DNA from: a virus
Strand: one strand, 5' to 3'
IMG/VR virus record: IMGVR_UViG_3300030103_001864
Location: 1 to 24,628 of that record
Length of the DNA: 24,628 bases
Each line of letters opens with the position of its first letter. Position 1 is the stretch's first letter. Under the pieces are notes generated by a model. That model ran no database searches. It saw only the letters and a program-made list of their open reading frames with translations, and had not been told where the DNA came from. A program made the translations under genes and the position numbers. Below, piece after piece: positions 1-7,670 of this stretch.

Positions 1-27
1 AAGAGAAAAGTTTCTTGTAAGTTTCAT
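1..27 (-). CDS. Partial N-terminus, probable M15-type peptidase (endolysin)
   Basis: Only the first nine codons lie in the window, reading MKLTRNFSL, and the gene runs off the left edge. Its ATG overlaps the stop of the upstream 71-aa gene in a TAATG junction, the same coupling used elsewhere here, so the start is credible. From family knowledge, phage cell-wall peptidases of the M15 (D-Ala-D-Ala carboxypeptidase-like) type often begin with a very similar MKL(S/T)xNFSL string. That and the neighbouring small membrane proteins suggest an endolysin that cleaves host peptidoglycan at the end of infection. The identification rests on nine residues and position, so it is tentative. Confidence 0.45.
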
Positions 28-242
28 TAATTTAATATTAACTTTTTAATAGATAAAGATCCATCGATATTTTTTTCTAGTTCTGCTGAACCCTTATAAC
101 ATTTATAAGATACAGATTCATTGTATTGTCTCTCAGCCTGACGCTTACCACGTAAACATTGTGCCATACCTTCAGCTTGATAACGGGCCTCTTTGATCTC
201 TCCGTTTACAAACATCAAAAGGGCCACCACAACTTCAATCAT
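27..242 (-). CDS. Small signal-anchored protein with two Cys, unknown
   Basis: This 71-aa protein has a hydrophobic N-terminus (residues 2-12, rich in Val, Leu, Met) followed by a basic, charged body. That fits a signal anchor or weak signal peptide with export to the periplasm. Two cysteines, C29 and C48, could form a disulfide there. I recognise this type of small protein from uncultured marine phages but know no function for it. Its start overlaps the stop of the upstream 56-aa gene (ATGA), and its stop overlaps the start of the probable peptidase (TAATG), so it sits inside a coupled run. Position between a membrane coiled-coil protein and a candidate endolysin suggests a lysis accessory role, for example a spanin-like part; this is inference. 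Confidence 0.7.
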   Translation of the reverse strand: MIEVVVALLMFVNGEIKEARYQAEGMAQCLRGKRQAERQYNESVSYKCYKGSAELEKNIDGSLSIKKLILN

Positions 243-409
243 AAAATCTTACCTTTGTTTTCACCTTGCTTGACAACATATTTTTGTGTACCATGTTTGC
301 CAGTTTCTACTTCTTTTTTTAAATCTTTTGCCATTTGCATTTGTTTAGCTTCTTTGTTTATATTAGATATGTAGTCTAAAACTTTTCTAGTGATTCGTCC
401 CGTTGCCAT
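239..409 (-). CDS. Small basic protein (56 aa), unknown
   Basis: The 56-residue frame starts MATGRITRKVLDY and ends with a Lys/Gly-rich tail. The ATG at 409 lies inside the end of the 141-aa gene (23-nt overlap in another frame). The TGA at 239-241 overlaps the ATG of the 71-aa gene as ATGA. These junctions match the coupling seen throughout the block and are the main reason to call it real. The protein is strongly basic (Lys/Arg-rich, few acidic residues) with a probable helix over residues 6-34, and it has no membrane segment. It could bind nucleic acid or a membrane surface, but no function can be assigned. Confidence 0.68.
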   Translation of the reverse strand: MATGRITRKVLDYISNINKEAKQMQMAKDLKKEVETGKHGTQKYVVKQGENKGKIL

Positions 410-812
410 TGTATTTCATATCCCTGTTTGCATCTTTTAATTTTTCTATATCTACTAAAACTTTATCCATTTGTTTTGATAAAAATTCTATGTTGACTTT
501 GTTTAAAGCCATGTCCTCGATGTGTTTGTTTATACGATCCGTGGTCTTGTACAAATCCTCCAACATCATGTATTGCTCAGAATCCGCAGGCAATGAACCC
601 ATCTGTCCACGTGGCCATTTAATTCTAAACTCTGTATTCTCTTCCAGATCTTTTTCCATTATCTGAAGTCTGGTGTCTGCAATATTTAAACGTTCTAATA
701 TTTGAAAATAACCCATGGTGCCGAGTGCTACGATAATTATCAAACTAGCAACCGTCTTCATCGGCATCTGCACGGCAGCCTCCTCCGATAGCTTTAATGG
801 TTTGTCGCTCAT
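387..812 (-). CDS. Single-pass membrane coiled-coil protein
   Basis: This 141-aa protein has a short cytoplasmic N-terminus, one membrane helix at about residues 21-37, and a long charged helical region (about 38-60 and 78-130) that looks coiled-coil. A conserved-looking stretch with WPRG and LPADSEQY sits near residues 66-80. I recognise this architecture from uncultured marine phages, where the function is unknown. An inner-membrane anchor with a periplasmic coil resembles an i-spanin or a holin-associated protein in plan, and a candidate endolysin lies three genes downstream, so a lysis role is a reasonable inference. Its ATG overlaps the stop of the 30-aa peptide (ATGA). Confidence 0.72.
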   Translation of the reverse strand: MSDKPLKLSEEAAVQMPMKTVASLIIIVALGTMGYFQILERLNIADTRLQIMEKDLEENTEFRIKWPRGQMGSLPADSEQYMMLEDLYKTTDRINKHIEDMALNKVNIEFLSKQMDKVLVDIEKLKDANRDMKYNGNGTNH

Positions 813-901
813 CTAACTGGTCCTCCACAAAATGCCAGAATACAAAGAGCAATAATTAACACTGCTGTGAATCTATAATCCATCCTGGCTACCCCTATCA
901 T
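809..901 (-). CDS. 30-aa hydrophobic membrane peptide
   Basis: The frame from ATG at 901 gives 30 residues, mostly one hydrophobic helix (about residues 12-26) with a short basic N-terminus and the ending CGGPVR. The ATG overlaps the zinc-ribbon gene's TAA (TAATG), and the TGA overlaps the next ATG (ATGA). This perfect fit at both ends supports a real gene despite its size. An internal ATG at 883 would give 24 residues, but the coupled start at 901 fits the local pattern better. It may be a small membrane peptide working with the following membrane coiled-coil protein, perhaps in lysis. No homology is claimed. Confidence 0.55.
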   Translation of the reverse strand: MIGVARMDYRFTAVLIIALCILAFCGGPVR

Positions 902-1059
902 TACGTTAACCAACTAATAATTTTTTCCCACCATTTGTTTCCTGGTGCCTGACTCAAACTGCAATCACAGTGAGCACATTTATTAATACCTTCGTGAACG
1001 TGATGACTTATCTTGTGTCCGCATAAATCACACATCTTTGCTTGTGGTTGTTTAATCAT
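901..1059 (-). CDS. Zinc-ribbon miniprotein (52 aa)
   Basis: The 52-residue frame carries CDLCGH at residues 10-15 and CAHCDC at 28-33, a CxxC...CxxCxC arrangement typical of small zinc-ribbon or zinc-knuckle domains, with three further histidines between the pairs. The C-terminus is Trp-rich (NKWWEKIISW) and could be an amphipathic helix. A good Shine-Dalgarno (GAGGAG) lies 6 bases upstream of the ATG. The gene overlaps the end of the 216-aa gene by 8 nt, and its TAA overlaps the next ATG. Such miniproteins often bind nucleic acid or a host protein such as RNA polymerase; the target here is unknown. Confidence 0.7.
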   Translation of the reverse strand: MIKQPQAKMCDLCGHKISHHVHEGINKCAHCDCSLSQAPGNKWWEKIISWLT

Positions 1060-1702
1060 GTTTCTTCTCCTCTATTTCGTAGAAAAATTTATCGGTATCC
1101 TCTGTCTTCCATTTACCAGTATCCTCTACATTCCACTCGTTAGTCTGTACTTTCCAGTCAGGAATGTTGTCCTTTACTGTGAAAGAAGGCAGATCCCAAA
1201 TACATCTGTTGTTGGGTTGAGCTGCATAATTGCCGTCATTTAAAGCTATTATGTGGGCACACTTGTGTTCGTGTGGTATTTCTGAATGATCAGAATCTAT
1301 TATATTACCCTCTGGATGAGCCCAGTCAACAGTAAATAAATAGGACCCATTATGCCATTTTTTATCTTTTCCTATGTATTTGCCAGATGCTGCGCTTAAA
1401 ATATTCCAAGTAGTAACAGCAGGATAATAACTAAAAGAATTCCAAAGTTCCAATTCATCAAGTCTTTTATGTGGAACATCTTTCGGTTGAAAACCACGTT
1501 GAATAAAAGCCGTAATTGGGAGACGATAAAAGACTGCACCATTTTCCATAATGGCGTGCCATAGAATAGCACGGCCGCCCATGCTTGTGAGGCCAAAGAT
1601 AATACAGTCTTCAACTTCTCCTTTATGTTTTTTAAGATCATATAAATACTCCCTTCTTATTTGAGCATATTGTACAGGAATATTTGCATTTAAGTAAGCC
1701 AT
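1052..1702 (-). CDS. Conserved marine-phage hypothetical protein (216 aa)
   Basis: This 216-aa soluble protein has mixed alpha/beta composition, many aromatic residues (WNSFSYYPAVTTW near 87-99), a central HEHKCAH cluster near 144-150 and an acidic C-terminal tail. There is no signal peptide or membrane helix. I recognise this protein type as frequent in uncultured marine phages, next to replication or lysis genes, but no function is established. It starts 9 nt after the DNA polymerase stop with a clear AGGAGA Shine-Dalgarno, so it is co-transcribed with the replication genes. The His/Cys cluster could bind metal, but this is a guess from composition. Confidence 0.78.
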   Translation of the reverse strand: MAYLNANIPVQYAQIRREYLYDLKKHKGEVEDCIIFGLTSMGGRAILWHAIMENGAVFYRLPITAFIQRGFQPKDVPHKRLDELELWNSFSYYPAVTTWNILSAASGKYIGKDKKWHNGSYLFTVDWAHPEGNIIDSDHSEIPHEHKCAHIIALNDGNYAAQPNNRCIWDLPSFTVKDNIPDWKVQTNEWNVEDTGKWKTEDTDKFFYEIEEKKHD

Positions 1703-1711
1703 AATTTCTCC

Positions 1712-3661
1712 TTATTTTATTGTACCCCAATTCGGTCCAGATTCATAGTCAACCTTATTAGGAATTCTTAATTCAACTGCATGTTCCATTATATCTTTTA
1801 TTTTATTAGCTTGTTCATCTGATTCAACAGATATATCAAGCTCATCATGTATCTGTATATGCGGTGTGATGCCTTCCTTGTATAATTCTAACATAGCTTT
1901 TTTAGTCATGTCTGCAGCTGATCCTTGTATTAATTTATTTAATGCTTTGTATGTAAATGCTCTGCGATGACCGTTTTCATGCCAATAATTTTTTTGTTTG
2001 TTACCATCTTTATCTAAAATAAATTCTCCTTCTTCATCTTTCATATGTGGACCCATGGCTTGTAGTTCTAACATTCTTTCATGATCTTGTGCTGGTACAA
2101 ATCTACCCCAATCATTACCTTTTAATATGGGTTCGTATTTTGGAAATCTACATTTTCTATTTAAAATAGTTTTTATTCTACCCTGGCTTTGTGCTGCTCT
2201 CATTAATTCATTTGTTAATTGTTTTACGAAAGGTACTTTTGCGTGATAACTATCAAATAAATTTTTAGCTTTAACTGAACTTACACCTAACTCTGCTTCT
2301 AACTTTGCTTTACCCATACCATAAAACAATCCAAGGTTAATTACCTTAGCTTGACTTCTTGGTATCTTTGCCATGTCCGCTACAACCTGGTGAAAGTCTG
2401 CTTTAGGATCTGAATCATATGCGTCTGCAATTTTATTTACAGAAGCTAAACCAAATCTTAATGCATACTCTGTAACTAATCTTGGTTCTTGTTGCGAGTA
2501 GTCAAAACTTCCCCACTTACAACCTTCTTCAGGTATAAATAAACTTCTAATTAATGGTCCTGTTTCTGGATCTTTTGCAGGTATCTGTTGTAGATTTGGA
2601 TTAGAATATGAAAACCTGCCAGTCACAGTTCCGCCATCATCAGAACGTATTTGATTTATTTCTGCATGTATTCTACCATTGTGTTGATGTCTTAAAATTG
2701 TATCTATGAAAGTTGTATTAACCTTGTTTATTCTTCTAGCTTCTGCTATCTTTTGAATTATAGGATGTTCATGATTCGAAAGGAAATTTTTTGTAAATGA
2801 AGGTGCACCAGTCTTTGCTGTTTTTTCAAAAGGTAATTTTAAATGTTCAAAGACTTTTTGTATACTTCGCGCAGCCCATATTTGAGTTTCTATTCCTGTT
2901 TCTATTTTTACTTGGTGGATTAATCTTTCTTCTTTTGTCGTTAGCTCTCGCTTTAGTGTATGAGCTCTTTGAGCGTCAACTCTCACACCAAGAAATCTCA
3001 TATCAACCAAACAAGGAAAAAGATCAGTCTCTAAATTAAATATATCTTGACAATCTTCTTCGTATAATAATTTTTTAACGTGTTGCCAAAGTTTAAAAGT
3101 TAACTCTGCATCTTTTTCAGCATAAGCTCCTACTTCACTTGCAGGTAACTTCCACATCTCTGCTTTTGGATCAAGTCCTCTAGACTTAGCTGCTTCAGTT
3201 AAAGCTTTTTCATTTTTACCTTCGTTAAGATAATGCCAAGACAAAGCATTTAATGTGTATGCAAATCTATTCTCATCTAAAACAGAACATGCAATCATTG
3301 TATCTACGATTAAACCATTGATTTTTATACCTAAATTACGTATCCAACATACATCATACATAGCGTTATGAAATATTTTTGTAGCTGGACATTCACAAAT
3401 ATCTTTAAACCATTCTAAAGTTTTAACCCTGTTTGTATTTGGTCCTTCACCATGAGCAATTGGAAAATACCATTTGTCATTAAACGTAGCCACAGCAATA
3501 CCTACAACTTCACCATTACCTGTAACAGCACCAGATCCTTTTGATTTTAAATCAGGATCTCTTGTCTCTAAGTCAATTGCAATCTCATCGTAATCTCTTA
3601 GATCAGGATATTCTGTGGGCTGTACCCATTCGGTTTGTGTTAGATATTTAGGTATCTTCAT
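1712..3661 (-). CDS. polA: Family A DNA polymerase with 3'-5' proofreading domain
   Basis: This is the replicative DNA polymerase of the phage, synthesising DNA from dNTPs on a primed template. The N-terminal third is a DnaQ/Pol I-type 3'-5' exonuclease: Exo I D30/E32 in AIDLET, Exo II N99/D103, Exo III Y180/D184. The polymerase domain has TGRFSYSNPNLQQIP (347-361), motif A DYSQQEPR (387-394), motif B K439-Y447 and motif C HDE (605-607). No 5'-3' exonuclease is present, as in T7 DNA polymerase, and at 649 aa the length is near T7's 704. The position equivalent to E. coli Pol I F762 is Leu443. The ATG overlaps the DUF3310 stop (ATGA). Confidence 0.97.
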   Translation of the reverse strand: MKIPKYLTQTEWVQPTEYPDLRDYDEIAIDLETRDPDLKSKGSGAVTGNGEVVGIAVATFNDKWYFPIAHGEGPNTNRVKTLEWFKDICECPATKIFHNAMYDVCWIRNLGIKINGLIVDTMIACSVLDENRFAYTLNALSWHYLNEGKNEKALTEAAKSRGLDPKAEMWKLPASEVGAYAEKDAELTFKLWQHVKKLLYEEDCQDIFNLETDLFPCLVDMRFLGVRVDAQRAHTLKRELTTKEERLIHQVKIETGIETQIWAARSIQKVFEHLKLPFEKTAKTGAPSFTKNFLSNHEHPIIQKIAEARRINKVNTTFIDTILRHQHNGRIHAEINQIRSDDGGTVTGRFSYSNPNLQQIPAKDPETGPLIRSLFIPEEGCKWGSFDYSQQEPRLVTEYALRFGLASVNKIADAYDSDPKADFHQVVADMAKIPRSQAKVINLGLFYGMGKAKLEAELGVSSVKAKNLFDSYHAKVPFVKQLTNELMRAAQSQGRIKTILNRKCRFPKYEPILKGNDWGRFVPAQDHERMLELQAMGPHMKDEEGEFILDKDGNKQKNYWHENGHRRAFTYKALNKLIQGSAADMTKKAMLELYKEGITPHIQIHDELDISVESDEQANKIKDIMEHAVELRIPNKVDYESGPNWGTIK

Positions 3662-3897
3662 TTTTTATCTTTTAATTTTTTTATTTCTAAATCACAATAA
3701 TGTTTAATTTTTTCTAAATCTTCTATTCCATTTTTGTGTAAATATCTGCAAACATATTTCACAACGTTGCCCTGGAAGAATGATAAATCATTTTTTGAAA
3801 TAAATTCATAGGGTTGAATGTGAAAGTCCTTGTAGTGGGATCCTCCAATTTGTTTATCTTGTGGAAAAGCTTCGTCAAGCATTTTTTTATTTGTCAT
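3658..3897 (-). CDS. DUF3310 protein, T7 gp1.7 C-terminal-like
   Basis: This 79-aa protein matches the DUF3310 pattern: GGSHYKDFHIQPYEFI at residues 18-33, then NVVKYVCRY at 44-52 and a C-terminal helix with EDLEKIKHY. The family includes part of T7 gp1.7, a nucleotide kinase acting on dTMP/dGMP, so a role in nucleotide supply or sensing is plausible, but the short stand-alone form has no proven activity. It overlaps the upstream helicase stop and the downstream polymerase start by 4 nt each (ATGA), which ties it to replication. No P-loop is visible. Confidence 0.85.
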   Translation of the reverse strand: MTNKKMLDEAFPQDKQIGGSHYKDFHIQPYEFISKNDLSFFQGNVVKYVCRYLHKNGIEDLEKIKHYCDLEIKKLKDKK

Positions 3898-5321
3898 AAT
3901 TGATACTCCTTTATTTTCTTTTTTGCTTTCAGTTTATATAGATTATTTCTAGCTCTAGTTGTGCCCACGTACCACACTCTATGCTCTTCATCTTGTTTGT
4001 CAACACTTAGACGTATACTTTTTTGTACTTTAGCACCTTGATGTAAAGATAAAATTACATTGTCTTCTTCACCACCTTTTGCAGCATGAATTGTAGATAG
4101 CCATACCCTTGCTTTTTCAGAAAGTTTTTCACCCCCAGAAATTATATTTCGAATATAAAGTATTTCTTTTTGATCAGCTACAAAGATTTCGTGCCAGCTT
4201 TTTTCAGGATTCCAATTGCCACTGGGAATATATTCTACAACATCATTTATTTCTTTTTCTTCTAATTTTCCCTCTCTTACCCACTTTGTATATGCCATGG
4301 CAGCATTGTATATACCAACGTTAAAACTTTTACCTTTGTTACTTTGATAATAAATATTTTTATTTTTTAATTCTTTCATAATATCTAACAGATTACTTTT
4401 AGTTCTTGTAAGCACTAACCATTTGCCTTGAGACAAATCAACTTGTCCTAAATTATTTATATAACACGCAAGACCTTCTTGCGCTCGTGGAAGATATTCT
4501 TTGTGTTTCCTGATGCCTGCTATCTTACTCACAGCTATTTGTGATTGTTCTTGTACTGCCCTTGATACTCTTCTTGAATATCTTAATACTCTTTCATTAG
4601 CAGGTTCTTTAATAAATCTATTAACATCAGCACCAGCCCAAGCAAATATAGCTTGATCATCGTCGCCAGCTAAATACATATCTTCACAATTTTCTCTTAA
4701 TTTATCATACAGTTGCCATTGTAAAGGTGATAAGTCTTGCGCTTCATCTATAAAAATAGCTTTAAACTTTGGAAACTTATCTGATTTAATTGCTTGTTTT
4801 ATTAAATCATTAAAATCTAGTAGATGCATTTTCTTTTTATATTCTTGTAAGTTTATATAAATATGACTTAAAGTATTCCAGTCTATATCTTTTCTATCGT
4901 GTTCGTTAAGATCAAACTCTTCACGTATATCTATGTCTTTGTTAATAGCTTTGCCTATCATTTGAAAGTATGGATTATTACATGTTAAGAAATGTGTTTG
5001 TTCTTCATTATACTTATCATTAAAACTTACTCTTACGTTTAACATTTTACCCAATGCTTCGTAATGATGTGGTTGAATTATGTCTTCTTCGTTTTTGTTT
5101 AACAGATGAAAACAAAATGCATGTAGAGTTTGAAAGTATGGAAGTTCTTTTTCATTTACATCAATTCTTTCTTTTGCTTCACCTGCTGCTTTTTTTGTAA
5201 AAGCAAAATAACCTATCTTATGATAAGGCGTACCTGTCCTTACATATGCTTTAACTCTTCTAAGCAATCTAAAAGTTTTACCTGTACCAGGTGGTCCGTA
5301 TATTTTAATTGGCTTTTTCAT
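3894..5321 (-). CDS. UvrD/Rep-like superfamily 1 DNA helicase
   Basis: This 475-aa ATP-dependent helicase should unwind or translocate on single-stranded DNA during replication or recombination. Visible SF1A motifs: Walker A GPPGTGKT (9-16), Ia FTKKAAGEAKERI (41-53), TLHAF (65-69), Walker B DEAQD (192-196), III GDDDQAIFAWAGAD (219-232), V STIHAAKGGEEDNV (409-422) and VI YVGTTRARN (451-459). It is shorter than bacterial UvrD/PcrA (about 700 aa), lacking most of the accessory subdomains, and close in size to T4 Dda. The start codon overlaps the end of the upstream glycosyltransferase by 17 nt. It sits directly upstream of DUF3310 and polymerase, so a replisome role is likely. Confidence 0.93.
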   Translation of the reverse strand: MKKPIKIYGPPGTGKTFRLLRRVKAYVRTGTPYHKIGYFAFTKKAAGEAKERIDVNEKELPYFQTLHAFCFHLLNKNEEDIIQPHHYEALGKMLNVRVSFNDKYNEEQTHFLTCNNPYFQMIGKAINKDIDIREEFDLNEHDRKDIDWNTLSHIYINLQEYKKKMHLLDFNDLIKQAIKSDKFPKFKAIFIDEAQDLSPLQWQLYDKLRENCEDMYLAGDDDQAIFAWAGADVNRFIKEPANERVLRYSRRVSRAVQEQSQIAVSKIAGIRKHKEYLPRAQEGLACYINNLGQVDLSQGKWLVLTRTKSNLLDIMKELKNKNIYYQSNKGKSFNVGIYNAAMAYTKWVREGKLEEKEINDVVEYIPSGNWNPEKSWHEIFVADQKEILYIRNIISGGEKLSEKARVWLSTIHAAKGGEEDNVILSLHQGAKVQKSIRLSVDKQDEEHRVWYVGTTRARNNLYKLKAKKKIKEYQL

Positions 5322-6012
5322 CGGTTCTTTTAAAAGTATCTAATAAAGTTCCCGTGAATCCAAAGTTACCATGATGTGTTGTTTCACCATCAACCACAGC
5401 ATAAAATTTAAAACCTGCTTGTGTTGCAAGATTAGAAAAATGTGTATCTTCTCCCCACCAATAACCAGATTTATTATCAAAAACTGTGTCCCAAAAATTA
5501 TAAAAGTATGAATTAGCTTTCTCAGATATAATTTCTTTTTGTTTTATTTTTAAACCAGGGTGGTCTTTTATTAATTTTTCATAGACTTTTCTACTTATCA
5601 AAGTTAATCCAGCAGGACCTATTGTTATTTCAGTCAAACCTTTGTCATCTATTCTAATATCTGTTGGGTCTTTAAAAGCTACAGAATATTTAATTGTATT
5701 GTCTTCAGTTTTTTTTCTGTATGGTGTGCATATAAAATCCTTTCCAGATAAAATCATTCTACCTATAACCTTAGGATCAAATTCTACATCAGAATCTATA
5801 AACAATTGATAGTCATAACCTGATTCTAAAAACATTGCAGTTAAAACATTTCTTCCATAACCTACGTATGGACATTTAAAAGTTCCTATCTCTACTTTTA
5901 TTTTAGCTTGTGTAAATTTATCAAAAAGTTTTAATAATGATAAACATGTTGCTACGTGCATTGTATCGTATGTAGGCATACATATAAATACACTTGGTAT
6001 TTTTTTCGTCAT
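5305..6012 (-). CDS. GT-A fold glycosyltransferase in the replication block
   Basis: This 235-aa protein has features of a GT2-like (GT-A) glycosyltransferase: a first beta strand with CMPTYD (11-16), GRN (53-55), the metal/nucleotide-sugar DxD in FIDSD (71-75), a GPAG loop (132-135), GED (187-189) and a late HH (213-214). It would move a sugar from a nucleotide donor to an unknown acceptor. It is a divergent paralogue of the 295-aa protein at 18285-19172, with the same motif order. Its start overlaps the primase stop (ATGA) and its end overlaps the helicase start, so it is expressed with replication genes. That placement allows DNA modification as a target, though host or virion glycans are equally possible. 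Confidence 0.8.
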   Translation of the reverse strand: MTKKIPSVFICMPTYDTMHVATCLSLLKLFDKFTQAKIKVEIGTFKCPYVGYGRNVLTAMFLESGYDYQLFIDSDVEFDPKVIGRMILSGKDFICTPYRKKTEDNTIKYSVAFKDPTDIRIDDKGLTEITIGPAGLTLISRKVYEKLIKDHPGLKIKQKEIISEKANSYFYNFWDTVFDNKSGYWWGEDTHFSNLATQAGFKFYAVVDGETTHHGNFGFTGTLLDTFKRTDEKAN

Positions 6013-7637
6013 ACTATATTCTCCTTATCTTCTATTTTTATTTTTTCCTCTGGTATATTTTCTTTCATCAAATCATCAGCAGGTATTTTTAAACACCTAA
6101 CTGCAGGAAATGATTTTTCATTTTCTCCTTTTGGAAATCTTTTTTGAAAACCAAACTCTCCTTTAAAATGTGTTTTAATTAAAGTTCCTGTTCTTGGTCT
6201 ATCTTTTGTCCATTCATTTCTTTTTATCTCTTCGTAAAATTTATCGTAATCAAAGTAATAATATTCATCATCTTTTAATACAGCTCCACTTTTAAACGAT
6301 GCATATGTTTTTGCCTCTGGTCCATTTACATAATCTTCTAAATATTTTTTTAACATTTCTATTGGATTAGTACCAGCAGGTGGTTTAATATCCTCTTTAG
6401 TGGCCCATAGAGCGTCCAGGATAGGCTGATATTCATTATTCTTAATGATAGGAGGAAATATAGATGTTTGGTCTGCTATAAGCGCTCTCATCTCCTTCAT
6501 TTCTGCTATCTTTTTTATATGTTTTGCATGTATCTGAACTACCTTACTGTCAGATAATTCTACGTTAAAAAAATATTCTGGATCAGGTTTGTAATCTATT
6601 TTAATTAAACCTGATATCTGAGGCCAACTGCTTTCTTTATGACTACCAATACCAAACTTTCTTCTAAGACAAGTTCCTTTTGCACAATAAGCAGAGATAG
6701 GTAAGTCATGACATGTATGACCTGCTGTATCTTTGTCCCAACTTTTTATTTTTTCATGTACTTTAGCATCACCCCAAGTGTCATCATATTCTATAAAATC
6801 TCTTGCAGCTTGTAATAATTTTTTCTTCCAATCATCTTTGTGTTTCTTTTTAGTAAACACCATGTAGTTAAATAAAAATCTATCTCTTTCATCTTTTAAT
6901 TTGTTCCCTGATTCCTGAACCTGTTTGCATATCATCTGTAAACATGGAGGACCATCAAGTAAATCTTCTGGTCCACCTGTTAATATTTCTTTTACTTTTT
7001 TATTAGATACTTCTTGTAATGATTCTTTTGTTTGTAGATTATCTTTTACTACGTTTAAAAAATCTTCTAACTCTAATTCTTTTCCGTCAGGTAATAATGC
7101 TTTACGTTCTGTCTTTTTAAAATAAGGTAAATTAATAAATGATCCAGATGTTCTAACATTATCTTGATTCATACCCAGCTGTGTTTGTTTAGGAAATATT
7201 TCTGTCTTTGATGACAGTCCAAATAAAAATAATAAATTCTGCAAAAACTCTCTAATTAAAGTTGCAGGTACTTTTTCTTTTGTAAATACATAAATGTGAA
7301 GGCCATTACTTTTTGATTTGATGGGAACAACAGGAAGATTTTTATCTTCAATTACTTTTAAATAATGTCCAATATCAAAACTAGAATAATCAGATGGATC
7401 AATATCTATTGCTCCAAAGCTAGCCATGCCATTATCATCACATGCTTGTATACCTATTGCACGTTTACCTTCTAAATGATCTTCGTAATCTTTTTCAGAT
7501 ATACTTCTTTTTGACCAACCATAATCACCTGGATCAAATTTTAATTTGTTTGTTTGTGGATCATGGTAGCCATTGTTTACATTACAGAAACCAAAGTCTC
7601 TTTCTAGTCCACTAAAATATTTTTTAAAATCTTTCAT
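6009..7637 (-). CDS. Archaeo-eukaryotic-type primase with PriL-like Cys region
   Basis: This 542-aa protein is a DNA primase or primase-polymerase of the AEP superfamily. The catalytic core has DID (78-80), the nucleotide-binding SNGLHIYVF with H114, and TEIFPKQ (145-151) as the third acidic motif, followed by GSFINLPYF (165-173); this set resembles the AEP domains annotated in TOTE-type systems and marine phages. A helical region with PPC (C232) and later C309, C318 and C323 before RKFGIG resembles the Cys-rich C-terminal domain of primase large subunits and may bind Fe-S or zinc. Residues 340-542 are unassigned, ending with a charged module containing RFPKGENE. No helicase motif is present. 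It starts behind a GC-rich stem-loop that includes its GGAGG. Confidence 0.85.
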   Translation of the reverse strand: MKDFKKYFSGLERDFGFCNVNNGYHDPQTNKLKFDPGDYGWSKRSISEKDYEDHLEGKRAIGIQACDDNGMASFGAIDIDPSDYSSFDIGHYLKVIEDKNLPVVPIKSKSNGLHIYVFTKEKVPATLIREFLQNLLFLFGLSSKTEIFPKQTQLGMNQDNVRTSGSFINLPYFKKTERKALLPDGKELELEDFLNVVKDNLQTKESLQEVSNKKVKEILTGGPEDLLDGPPCLQMICKQVQESGNKLKDERDRFLFNYMVFTKKKHKDDWKKKLLQAARDFIEYDDTWGDAKVHEKIKSWDKDTAGHTCHDLPISAYCAKGTCLRRKFGIGSHKESSWPQISGLIKIDYKPDPEYFFNVELSDSKVVQIHAKHIKKIAEMKEMRALIADQTSIFPPIIKNNEYQPILDALWATKEDIKPPAGTNPIEMLKKYLEDYVNGPEAKTYASFKSGAVLKDDEYYYFDYDKFYEEIKRNEWTKDRPRTGTLIKTHFKGEFGFQKRFPKGENEKSFPAVRCLKIPADDLMKENIPEEKIKIEDKENIV

Positions 7638-7644
7638 AAAATAA

Positions 7645-7670
7645 GGCGCCTCCAGTCTCCCTTCAGCGCC
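7645..7670 (-). promoter_or_regulatory. GC-rich stem-loop overlapping the primase Shine-Dalgarno
   Basis: In the 50-nt gap before the primase, GGCGC and GCGCC can pair as a 5-bp stem with a 16-nt loop. The downstream arm runs into the GGAGG of the primase ribosome binding site (about 7647-7653, 9 nt before the ATG). The heptamer GAGGCGC also occurs twice, at 7646-7652 and 7666-7672. This is a clear GC island in an AT-rich genome. It could reduce ribosome access to the primase message or be a protein site. There is no U-run, so it is not a typical terminator. Confidence 0.4.

Noticed and set aside
403-666. 87-codon plus-strand frame opposite the membrane coiled-coil gene
   Set aside because: It is antisense to a gene with coherent membrane and coiled-coil design; Ser/Phe-rich composition is typical of an antisense shadow.
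1396-1641. 81-codon minus-strand frame with a hydrophobic C-terminus inside the 216-aa gene
   Set aside because: It is fully nested in a supported gene, without stop/start coupling; the hydrophobic end is expected from the T-rich second frame.
2797-3039. 80-codon plus-strand frame rich in Phe and Leu within the DNA polymerase gene
   Set aside because: It is antisense to conserved polymerase sequence; the Phe/Leu richness comes from the complement of Lys/Glu-rich codons.
6009-7637. A complete TOTE-type conflict (defence) system based on the primase domain
   Set aside because: The primase stands without the fused helicase or nuclease domains expected for such a system and is embedded in an ordinary phage replication operon.
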